From contig NZ_KB907253.1 in assembly GCF_000381905.1 (NCBI RefSeq), forward strand, positions 145,659 through 209,658: DNA of 64,000 bases, written 5' to 3'. Positions 19,213 through 26,527 of the stretch are shown piece by piece. Position numbers and translations under genes: made by a program. This DNA comes from Paenibacillus fonticola DSM 21315 (GTDB taxonomy: Bacteria; Bacillota; Bacilli; Paenibacillales; Paenibacillaceae). Every line of letters begins with the position of its first letter. The stretch's first letter is position 1. The notes below the pieces were generated by a model. It worked only from the letters and a program-made list of their open reading frames with translations, did no database searches and was not told the origin of the DNA.

Positions 19213-20511
19213 ATGGGTCATCGACGCCTGTGGACATTGCGAGGACTAGGAATGGTAGGTGTGTTGGCACTATGGGGAATACTGTCAGCCTGCGCTTCTT
19301 CTGGCAGCAGCCTTCCCCAGGAGCCGGCAGGATACAGTGAGGCAGCAGCTAATGAGCAGGTGACGCTTCGTTATTCCAGTTATTTGCTGGACCCTGCTCA
19401 GGCAAGCAAGGTGTATTATGATGCGATTAAGGAGTTTGAAGATCAGAACCCTCATATTCATATAGAGGCTGATTATATTCAGAACGCAGGCTACACAGCA
19501 GGTATCAAAATCCGCTTGTTGGGCGGAGAGAAGCTGGATGTGTTCGATACGTGGTCCCCTAGTTTGTTCGAGGAATTTAGACAGTTGAATCCGAACCTGT
19601 ACATGGAGCTGACGGATAAGGATTTTCTGCAGCAGTTTTTGCCGGGTACGCTAGAGCCTGTGACGATTGATGGCAAGGTTTATGCGGTTCCAGAGGTGAT
19701 GCAGAGTGACGGTCTTCTCTACAATAAGACTTTGTTTGAGCAATTGAACTTACAGGTTCCGCAAACCTGGGTTGAGTTTATTACTGTCTGTGAGAAACTG
19801 AAGCAAGAAGGAATTATACCTGTAGCAATGGATGCGGAATGGCACACGGCGCAATTTTTTTGGGGCTCTATGATGTCTAATAATGGTGCGGATGCACAAT
19901 GGACTCGCAAGCTGGAGAATGGGGAGATCCAGATTACGGATCCTATTTTTGTGGATGCCATTCGGAAGCATAAAGAGCTGATCGACAGGGGATTTGTGCC
20001 GGAAGACTGGCTAAATATGAAGCAGGAGCAGTCCAAGGATCTGATTGTGCAAGGCAAAGCCGGTATGATGGTAACTGGAACCTGGTCCTATCGAAGTATT
20101 ATGGAGCGAAATTCCAATTATGAAATCGATTTTATGGTTGTGCCTGGTGATGAAAAGGCGGTTTTAAATATCAACATCGGTACGTACCGGGTTATTCATG
20201 CCAACACGGAGCATCCTGAAGAGGCGCGGAAATTTGTGGAGTTTATGAACAATCGTGAGACTCAGGAGAAGCTGGCTAAGGGAGTATTAGCTGTTCCATC
20301 AGTTACAGGCGCTAAAGTAGACCATCCCATTGTGAAGAGAATAGCAGAGGCTGTAGAGCGGGGGGAGGCTGCTACATATTGGCCGCACACCGTATCCACT
20401 GAATCATTGCAAGTGAAAATTTTGGAGGGCGTAAATAAATATCTAACAGGAACTCATACGTTTGAAGATGCCTTGAAAGAAATACAACAGGTGATAGATG
20501 AGGCTCGATGA
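19213..20511 (+). CDS. Second ABC sugar-binding lipoprotein of the alpha-galactoside operon
   Basis: About 432 residues, solute-binding family 1. The signal peptide has the lipobox LSAC (Cys27 counted from ATG 19213); ATG 19192 is an alternative upstream start. The mature part begins VTLRYSSYLLDPAQASKVYYDAIKEFED and contains TWVEFITVCEKLKQEGIIP, a typical sugar-binding segment. It is only distantly similar to the operon's first binding protein, so this is not a simple tandem duplicate. It may widen the range of oligosaccharides delivered to the same permeases, or feed the YesM kinase as a co-sensor (inference). Confidence 0.85.
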   Translation: MGHRRLWTLRGLGMVGVLALWGILSACASSGSSLPQEPAGYSEAAANEQVTLRYSSYLLDPAQASKVYYDAIKEFEDQNPHIHIEADYIQNAGYTAGIKIRLLGGEKLDVFDTWSPSLFEEFRQLNPNLYMELTDKDFLQQFLPGTLEPVTIDGKVYAVPEVMQSDGLLYNKTLFEQLNLQVPQTWVEFITVCEKLKQEGIIPVAMDAEWHTAQFFWGSMMSNNGADAQWTRKLENGEIQITDPIFVDAIRKHKELIDRGFVPEDWLNMKQEQSKDLIVQGKAGMMVTGTWSYRSIMERNSNYEIDFMVVPGDEKAVLNINIGTYRVIHANTEHPEEARKFVEFMNNRETQEKLAKGVLAVPSVTGAKVDHPIVKRIAEAVERGEAATYWPHTVSTESLQVKILEGVNKYLTGTHTFEDALKEIQQVIDEAR

Positions 20512-20637
20512 CCACAGGATGGTGAGCTCTTTTCGAATCATTGCAGCTAATTAAGCAGCTGGCGTACCTGCTAATGGCAAATTTTCATGGTATTTTGGCA
20601 ACAAAATAAATCGATCTTTGGATTAATCCAAAAAGAA

Positions 20638-20674
20638 AGCCTGACCGGGATCTGTGCCCTGGTCAGGGCTTTTT
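20638..20674. terminator. Intrinsic terminator
   Basis: GCCTGACCGGG pairs with CCCTGGTCAGGGC, followed by TTTTT. It lies between convergent genes. The A-rich left flank suggests it also stops transcripts of xylR. Confidence 0.85.
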
Positions 20675-20678
20675 GAAT

Positions 20679-21878
20679 CTATGGCTGGGTTTTCTGCGAA
20701 GTGACATCCGGATCGGCCAAAAAAGAAGTGATTGGCATCGAGGCCGCGCCAAGGGCAGTGCTGCGAATGCCCAGCTCGGCGAAGGCGACCTGCGTCTTCT
20801 TCATATGATAGGAGAGACTGCGGCTCTCCAGCGTGTGCAGCATAGGCTCCTGAAGCAGATCTCCGGCCATGGACAGGCGGTTGCCGATCACGATCAGTTC
20901 AGGATTGAGAATGTTGACGAGGTTGGCTAAGCCGACACCCAGGTGCTTCCCTGTCTCTTCCAGCAGGGAGAGCGCATCCAGGTCGCCTGCTCGGGCTAGT
21001 TTCAGCAGACGATCCAGCCCCTCTTCTTCGGAAGCGGCCGAGCTATCCTTCCAGCGCTGGGCTGCACGGTCAAGCAGCGCCTTCTCCGAAGCGAGCGTCT
21101 CCCAGCAGCCGCGGTTTCCGCAGCGGCAGAGCGGGCCATTCTCGGTCACCGTCATGTGACCTACTTCGCCGGAGAAGTTGGACGTGCCCCGGTACAGTTC
21201 GCCGCCGACGATCATGCCGGAGCCGATTCCGACGCCGATGCTGATATAAATCAGATTGGCGGCATCGCGTCCGGCTCCGTACAGCTTCTCGCCAATCGCT
21301 CCCGCGTTGGCTTCATTGTCTATATGAATATTCTCGCCAAATTCGGATATGAGCAAATTTTGCACAGCGACATTGTTCCAGCCCAGGTTCGGGGCAGAGA
21401 CGATCCGGCTTTTCTCATCGACAAGACCCGGAACGCCGATTCCAATGCCAACGATGCCGTAAGGCGATTCAGGCGCCCTCTTGCTGAGCCAGTGCATCAT
21501 TTTGCGGATTTGGTCCATCGTATGATCGGGCGACGAATCCTTCAGGGGAACCGTTCGTTCCCGGATAACGTTCCCTTCCAGATCTACGAGCACCGCAAAC
21601 AGATCATTGACGCGGATATCGATCCCGATGGCATATCCGGCGCCGCGATTGAACAACAGCAGCGTAGGCTTCCGCCCGCCGCTCGATTCGCCAGGTCCGC
21701 TCTCGGTCACCAGCTGGCTCTCAATCAGCTCGGAAACGAGCGAAGATACAGTAGCTTTATTCAGGCCGAGCGTAGCAGCGATATCGGCACGGGACAAGGG
21801 CTGCTGCTGGCGGACCGTGTCCAGGACGAGCGTTTTGTTCATTTTCTTGATCAGTTGCTGATCGCCCGTAATTTTCAT
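20679..21878 (-). CDS. xylR: XylR, ROK-family xylose repressor
   Basis: A 399-residue repressor. The N-terminal winged helix reads RADIAATLGLNKATVSSLVSELIE. The ROK domain follows, with the glycine-rich ATP/sugar-binding region (YISIGVGIGSGMIVGGELY) and the ROK zinc motif CRCGNRGCWE. It is divergent from xylA, with a promoter and a palindromic operator between them. In Bacillus species XylR blocks xylA transcription until xylose binds; the operator seen here supports the same control. The start is ATG 21878 after GAGGGT. Confidence 0.92.
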   Translation of the reverse strand: MKITGDQQLIKKMNKTLVLDTVRQQQPLSRADIAATLGLNKATVSSLVSELIESQLVTESGPGESSGGRKPTLLLFNRGAGYAIGIDIRVNDLFAVLVDLEGNVIRERTVPLKDSSPDHTMDQIRKMMHWLSKRAPESPYGIVGIGIGVPGLVDEKSRIVSAPNLGWNNVAVQNLLISEFGENIHIDNEANAGAIGEKLYGAGRDAANLIYISIGVGIGSGMIVGGELYRGTSNFSGEVGHMTVTENGPLCRCGNRGCWETLASEKALLDRAAQRWKDSSAASEEEGLDRLLKLARAGDLDALSLLEETGKHLGVGLANLVNILNPELIVIGNRLSMAGDLLQEPMLHTLESRSLSYHMKKTQVAFAELGIRSTALGAASMPITSFLADPDVTSQKTQP

Positions 21879-21913
21879 GATGATACCCTCGATTCTACAT
21901 AAAAGATAACTAC

Positions 21914-21943
21914 ATCATACACATAACGGTGATGCTAAATCAA
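21914..21943 (-). promoter_or_regulatory. Candidate xylR promoter
   Basis: On the minus strand TTGATT (21943-21938) and TATGAT (21919-21914) are 18 bases apart, 36 bases before the xylR start. The operator lies just upstream of the -35, so XylR could also affect its own gene. Confidence 0.5.
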
Positions 21944-21951
21944 TAACTTAG

Positions 21952-21972
21952 TTAGTTTACTAGACAAACTAA
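21952..21972. promoter_or_regulatory. XylR operator
   Basis: Perfect inverted repeat TTAGTTT, 7-base centre, AAACTAA. The half-sites are those of Bacillus xyl operators. It overlaps the proposed xylA -35 hexamer, so bound XylR would exclude RNA polymerase. Confidence 0.85.
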
Positions 21973-21989
21973 GTCGGCCGTGTTAGGAT
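21961..21989 (+). promoter_or_regulatory. Candidate xylA promoter
   Basis: TAGACA at 21961-21966 and TAGGAT at 21984-21989 with a 17-base spacer. The -35 lies inside the XylR palindrome. A 5' leader of about 110 bases precedes xylA. Confidence 0.55.
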
Positions 21990-22104
21990 AAAGATATCAA
22001 GCAGCATGCCTCGTCTAAATTTGGGTCATGCTACTAATAATCATCACGATGTAAAGGCTTACTTTCCACAAGTAATTCCAAATCAGACTGGGAGGAATTC
22101 AAGT

Positions 22105-23421
22105 ATGAGTTATTTCAAGAACATTAACAAAATCCAGTACGAAGGTTCAGGCTCCAACAATCCGCTGGCATTCAAACATTATAACGAGAACGAAGTCGTT
22201 CTTGGCAAAACGATGAAGGACCATCTGCGTTTTGCGGTTGCTTACTGGCACACCCTGACGATGGACGGAAGCGATCCGTTCGGTCAAGCAACTATGATCC
22301 GTCCATGGGAAACTCGCACAGGTCTAGATCTTGCGAAGGACCGCGTGGAAGTAAACTTCGAATTTCTGGAGAAGCTAGGTGCTCCTTACTTCGCGTTCCA
22401 TGACCGCGACATCGCTCCTGAAGGCGCAAACCTGAAAGAGACAAACGAAAACCTCGACGTTATCGTTGCTAAGATCAAAGTAGGCATGAAAGCTACAGGC
22501 ACGAAATTGCTTTGGAACACAGCGAACATGTTCTCTAACCCGCGTTTTGTTCACGGCGCAGCAACGACTTCTAATGCTGACGTATTCGCTTATGCAGCTG
22601 CACAAGTGAAAAAAGGTTTGGAAACAGGTCTTGAGCTTGGTTCTGAAAACTATGTATTCTGGGGCGGCCGTGAAGGTTACGAGTCTCTATTGAATACGGA
22701 TATGGGTCTTGAGCTTGACAACCTGGCAAGATTTTTCCAAATGGCTCTGGATTATGCAAAAGAAATCGGCTACACAGGTCAATTCCTGATCGAGCCTAAG
22801 CCGAAAGAGCCTTCCAAGCACCAATACGACTTCGATGCGGCTACAACAATCGCATTCCTGCAAAAATACGGCTTGCATGAACACTTCAAGCTGAACCTTG
22901 AAGCGAACCACGCGACGCTGGCTGGACATACGTTCGAGCATGAGCTGCGCGTTGCACGCCTCAACAACATGCTGGGTTCCATCGATGCCAACCAAGGCGA
23001 CTTGCTGCTTGGCTGGGATACGGATGAATTCCCGACAGATCTGTATGCAGTTACGCTTGCTATGTACGAAATTCTTGAGAACGGCGGACTTGGCGCCGGC
23101 GGCGTGAACTTCGACGCGAAAGTAAGAAGAAGCTCCTTCGAGCCAGAAGACTTGTTCTACTCTCACATCGCAGGTATGGATACATTTGCAAAAGGACTTA
23201 AAGTAGCTGCTAAACTGATCGAGGAGAAATTCTTCGACAACTTGCTGGATGAGCGTTATGCTAGCTTCAAGAGCGGAATCGGAGCCGACATCGTATCCGG
23301 TAAAGCCAACTTCAAGACGCTGGAAGCTTACGCGCTGCAAAACAGCGAGATCCGCAACAAATCCAGCCATCTGGAATTGGTTAAAGCTCGCTTGAACGAA
23401 TATATTTTCGCTACGAAATAA
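22105..23421 (+). CDS. xylA: Xylose isomerase
   Basis: A 438-residue class II xylose isomerase (D-xylose to D-xylulose, cytoplasmic, two divalent metals). The active-site stretch [12 protein letters not shown] contains the catalytic His and Asp; metal-ligand stretches [36 protein letters not shown] and [19 protein letters not shown] are all intact. The start is ATG 22105 after GGGAGG at 22090-22095; an in-frame ATG at 22006 has no ribosome site. Its codon choice looks highly optimised, as for an abundant enzyme. It is controlled by XylR. Confidence 0.96.
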   Translation: MSYFKNINKIQYEGSGSNNPLAFKHYNENEVVLGKTMKDHLRFAVAYWHTLTMDGSDPFGQATMIRPWETRTGLDLAKDRVEVNFEFLEKLGAPYFAFHDRDIAPEGANLKETNENLDVIVAKIKVGMKATGTKLLWNTANMFSNPRFVHGAATTSNADVFAYAAAQVKKGLETGLELGSENYVFWGGREGYESLLNTDMGLELDNLARFFQMALDYAKEIGYTGQFLIEPKPKEPSKHQYDFDAATTIAFLQKYGLHEHFKLNLEANHATLAGHTFEHELRVARLNNMLGSIDANQGDLLLGWDTDEFPTDLYAVTLAMYEILENGGLGAGGVNFDAKVRRSSFEPEDLFYSHIAGMDTFAKGLKVAAKLIEEKFFDNLLDERYASFKSGIGADIVSGKANFKTLEAYALQNSEIRNKSSHLELVKARLNEYIFATK

Positions 23422-23473
23422 GATCACTAAGATCGCAACGAAATAAGAGCAATACGAAATAAGATGTATAATA

Positions 23474-23500
23474 AAGGGGACGCTGGACGTCCCCTTTTGA
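23474..23500 (+). terminator. Intrinsic terminator after xylA
   Basis: AAGGGGACG, short loop, CGTCCCCTT followed by TT. Because it lies between xylA and xylB it should lower xylB expression relative to xylA. Confidence 0.75.
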
Positions 23501-23507
23501 ATATGAG

Positions 23508-23794
23508 AAGTAGTTCAAAAAGTCAATCTTTGATCACGAAGTAGCACAGGTGGTTCATTCGACATCGAATCTTGAATTCAGCCGAGCTGAGCCTATGCTT
23601 TCGAAGCATGTTTCCTTCGAAACATTTTAGGTGCTCACGTAGGTTTTGCCAAGCCTATGCTTTCGGAGTCGTTTTCTTCGAAAACGTGCGGCTCCGCTCC
23701 TCAGTCTCTAGCTTCATTCGACCTAAGGCGTTTTGAAAAAACGCACATCGGAAGCATACGCTTCGGTGCTGAAACATTTACTTTTTGAACACTT
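23508..23794. repeat. 287-base non-coding element with terminal inverted repeats
   Basis: The ends are AAGTAGTTCAAAAAGT on the left and ACTTTTTGAACACTT on the right, which are near-perfect inverted copies. Inside are two direct copies of GCCTATGCTTTCG and several short hairpins (for example CTTCGAAAAC/GTTTTC and GAAGCATACGCTTC). No reading frame of note is present. Partial copies of its left module (ATCACGAAGTAGCAC-like) recur near 38,945-38,985 and 45,953-45,975. It looks like a MITE-like or REP-like dispersed element inserted between xylA and xylB. Confidence 0.6.
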
Positions 23795-23835
23795 ATTATA
23801 AGAAAAACTTCTAATTGGTGAAGGGAGAGTCACGG

Positions 23836-25335
23836 ATGAAATATGTAATCGGTATTGATCTGGGAACCAGTTCGGTCAAGACGCTGCTGGTCGGTAAAGA
23901 CGGTGAAATTAAGGGCGAAGCTACAGCAGCTTATCCGCTTATTCATGAGCGTCCCGGGTACAGTGAGCAAGATCCTGAAGAATGGGTAAAAGGCACAATC
24001 GCTTGCCTCAAAGAGCTGATGAAGAGCAGCGGTGTTGCGGCAGAGGATATCGAAGGCGTTTCGTTCTCCGGCCAAATGCACGGGCTTGTACTGCTGGACG
24101 ATAAGAATGAAGTACTGCGCCATGCCATTCTGTGGAATGATACCCGTACGACAAAGCAATGCCGGAAGATTGAAGCGAAGCTCGGCGACAAGCTGCTGGA
24201 CATTACGAGAAACGCTGCATTGGAAGGCTTCACGCTGCCGAAAGTCCTGTGGGTGCAGGAGAACGAGCCGGAGTTGTTCGCCAAAGCGGCTCGCTTCGTG
24301 CTGCCAAAGGACTATTTGCGTTACCGCATGACGGGGAACGTACACATGGAACTGTCCGATGCGGCGGGTACGCTAATGCTGAACGTGCCTGAAGCGAAAT
24401 GGAGCGAGGAAATTCTGGAGGCATTCGGGCTGTCCAGTAATTTTGCGCCTCCACTGGTCGGCAGCACCGAAGAAACCGGAACATTGCTGCCGGAATTTGC
24501 TGAACTGACAGGGCTTTCCACGAGCACGAAGGTATTTGGCGGCGGAGCGGACAACGCTTGCGGCGCTGTTGGTGCCGGGATCGTTCGTCAGGGCGATGCG
24601 CTGTGCAGTATCGGTACGTCCGGCGTTATTTTGTCGTATGAGGAAGATAAAAATAAAGACTTTGCCGGTAAAGTTCACTTCTTTAACCATTCGCACCCGG
24701 GAGCGTTTTATGCGATGGGAGTTACACTGGCGGCGGGTTACAGCATGAGCTGGTTCAAGGATTCACTGGCTCCGGAGCTGAGCTTCGACGAACTGCTCAA
24801 GCCAGTCGCTGATATCGCTCCGGGAGCGGAAGGGTTGTTGTTCACGCCGTATCTGGTCGGCGAGCGTACGCCGCATGCGGACAGCGTCATCCGCGGCAGC
24901 TTCATTGGGCTGTCCGGTACACATCGCCGCGAGCACCTCGCTCGCGCCGTGATGGAGGGCATCACGTTCTCGCTGGCAGAATCGCTGGAGCTGTTCCGTC
25001 AAGCGGGAATTAACGTGGAGCGCATTATCTCGATCGGCGGCGGCGCCAAGAATCCGGTATGGCTGCAAATGCAGGCAGATATTTTCGGCACGCCGGTCGT
25101 CGCATTGAACAATGAGCAGGGCCCGGCCATGGGCGCAGCGATGATGGCAGCAGTTGGCAGTGGCTGGTTTGACAGCCTGAAGGATTGCGCAGACCAATTC
25201 ATCGGCTACCGCGCCACGTACGAGCCAAATGCGGCGAATGTCGAGAAATATGCACGGTTGTTCAAGCTGTACCAGCAAGTATACTCGGCAACCCGCTCCT
25301 TAAACGAGGGCTTGCAGGAGTTCAGAGAGCAATAA
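23836..25335 (+). CDS. xylB: Xylulokinase
   Basis: A 499-residue FGGY-family kinase that phosphorylates D-xylulose to xylulose 5-phosphate for the pentose phosphate pathway. The N-terminal phosphate loop is YVIGIDLGTSSVKTLL; the substrate segment GQMHGLVLLDDKNEVLRHAI is typical; the catalytic Asp is in FGGGADNACGAVGAG; the FGGY C-terminal signature spans MEGITFSLAESLELF to SIGGGAKNPVWLQ. The start is ATG 23836 after AAGGGAGAG. It is in the same direction as xylA but about 410 bases away, with a terminator and a repeat element between, so it may have its own transcript. Confidence 0.95.
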   Translation: MKYVIGIDLGTSSVKTLLVGKDGEIKGEATAAYPLIHERPGYSEQDPEEWVKGTIACLKELMKSSGVAAEDIEGVSFSGQMHGLVLLDDKNEVLRHAILWNDTRTTKQCRKIEAKLGDKLLDITRNAALEGFTLPKVLWVQENEPELFAKAARFVLPKDYLRYRMTGNVHMELSDAAGTLMLNVPEAKWSEEILEAFGLSSNFAPPLVGSTEETGTLLPEFAELTGLSTSTKVFGGGADNACGAVGAGIVRQGDALCSIGTSGVILSYEEDKNKDFAGKVHFFNHSHPGAFYAMGVTLAAGYSMSWFKDSLAPELSFDELLKPVADIAPGAEGLLFTPYLVGERTPHADSVIRGSFIGLSGTHRREHLARAVMEGITFSLAESLELFRQAGINVERIISIGGGAKNPVWLQMQADIFGTPVVALNNEQGPAMGAAMMAAVGSGWFDSLKDCADQFIGYRATYEPNAANVEKYARLFKLYQQVYSATRSLNEGLQEFREQ

Positions 25336-25390
25336 TATTAGCGATACAGTAAAGCGGTAATAGCACTAACTGCATAGCCACAGCATAAGC

Positions 25391-25473
25391 AGCCGAGCAG
25401 GGGGACCAAGTCTTCCTTTGCTCGGCTTTTTCGTACTGTCAGGTCAGCCGGAATATTCGGGTTGGCTTTTTTT
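25391..25473 (+). terminator. Two intrinsic terminators after xylB
   Basis: The first hairpin is GCCGAGCA/TGCTCGGC followed by TTTTT (about 25,391-25,432). A second (AGCC.../GGCT followed by seven Ts) ends near 25,473. Confidence 0.75.
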
Positions 25474-25538
25474 ATCATGCCCCCTTTCGTCTCGTTCTCC
25501 CTTCAAACGAACCCCTATAAGGAACAATAACAGGTATC

Positions 25539-25567
25539 TTGCATTATTCAATAGTGGATGTTAATAT
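25539..25567 (+). promoter_or_regulatory. Candidate promoter of the ABC exporter operon
   Basis: TTGCAT at 25539-25544 and TAATAT at 25562-25567, 17-base spacer. It would give a leader of about 170 bases that is almost free of G in its second half. Confidence 0.5.
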
Positions 25568-25611
25568 ATGTATATCCTGCTATTAAACATTGTACAGTAC
25601 TGAACAAAGCA

Positions 25612-25735
25612 ATGATGACAGAACAAATAAATATCAAATCAAAGCCAAACCAGATCAAGCCAACCATGACAAGCCAGATCAAGCAAGACCAACCCAAACC
25701 AAAAAACATAACAAAAATACAATTTGTATTTTGAG
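25612..25735 (+). other. G-poor, CAA/AAGCCA-rich leader upstream of the ABC exporter
   Basis: This stretch is composed of A and C with short near-repeats (AAGCCA, AGATCAAG, AACCA), and contains hardly any G until the ribosome site. It cannot form stable RNA structure. No gene is seen in it. It may be a standby or ribosome-loading leader. Confidence 0.4.
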
Positions 25736-25747
25736 GGAGGAATAGAC

Positions 25748-26524
25748 ATGATTACAGCAAACGCCGCCAAGACGGTTATGATCGAGGCGATTGATTTATG
25801 CAAGTCCTATTCGACAGGAGCCGAGCAATTCCACGCAGCAAAAAGCGTGAACCTGGAGCTGTATGAGGGGGATTTCACCGTCATTATGGGCAGCTCGGGA
25901 TCGGGTAAATCCACATTGCTTTATTTGCTAAGCGGCCTGGACAGCTTAACTTCCGGTGAGGTGTATTTCAAAGGACAGCGAATTGACGAATATTCGGAAA
26001 AAGAACTGACCGATTTTCGCTCCAACAAAATTGGTTATGTCTACCAGTCCATCAATCTGATTCCGGACTTCACCTTGTTTGAAAACGTCGCTTTTCCAGG
26101 CTATGTCGCGGGACGAAGCAAAAGTAAAATCAATAAGCGGGCGATGACCCTGCTGGCCATGATGGGCATTGACCAACAAGCCGATCGCCTGCCGTCTCAA
26201 GTATCTGGCGGACAACAGCAGCGGGCTGCCATTGCCCGGGCGCTGATTAACTCGCCGGAGGTTATTTTTGCCGATGAGCCGACGGGAGCGCTCAGTCAGG
26301 AGCAGGGAACAGGCATTTTAGACATTTTGACCGAGATGAACCGGAACTCCCAATCGATCGTCATGGTCACTCATGATATTAAAGCAGCTTGCCGGGCTGA
26401 CCGCCTGATTTTGGTGAAGGACGGGAAGATTGACGGGATACTGGAACTGGGCAAATATGCACCGGAACAATTGAAAGCAAGAGAAAACCAAATTTTCATG
26501 TTCATGTCGGGGAAGGAGAGGTAA
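25748..26524 (+). CDS. ABC transporter ATP-binding protein (MacB/LolD type)
   Basis: A 258-residue ATPase from ATG 25748 after GAGGGAGGA. The Walker A is GSSGSGKST, the signature VSGGQQQR, and the Walker B VIFADEPTGAL. The Q-loop segment YVYQSINLIPDFTLFENV is characteristic of the LolD/MacB/BceA group, whose partners are FtsX-type permeases. Such a partner lies directly downstream. These systems do not import nutrients; they extract or expel lipids, peptides or peptide antibiotics. No linked two-component system is seen beside it. Confidence 0.92.
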   Translation: MITANAAKTVMIEAIDLCKSYSTGAEQFHAAKSVNLELYEGDFTVIMGSSGSGKSTLLYLLSGLDSLTSGEVYFKGQRIDEYSEKELTDFRSNKIGYVYQSINLIPDFTLFENVAFPGYVAGRSKSKINKRAMTLLAMMGIDQQADRLPSQVSGGQQQRAAIARALINSPEVIFADEPTGALSQEQGTGILDILTEMNRNSQSIVMVTHDIKAACRADRLILVKDGKIDGILELGKYAPEQLKARENQIFMFMSGKER

Positions 26525-26527
26525 TTG

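Noticed and set aside
22053..22066. cre-like sequence before xylA (TGTAAAGGCTTACT)
   Set aside because: The central CG is replaced by GG and the end does not match, so it was not called.
22687..23427. 246-residue open frame on the minus strand
   Set aside because: Shadow of xylA, caused by the biased third positions of a highly expressed gene.
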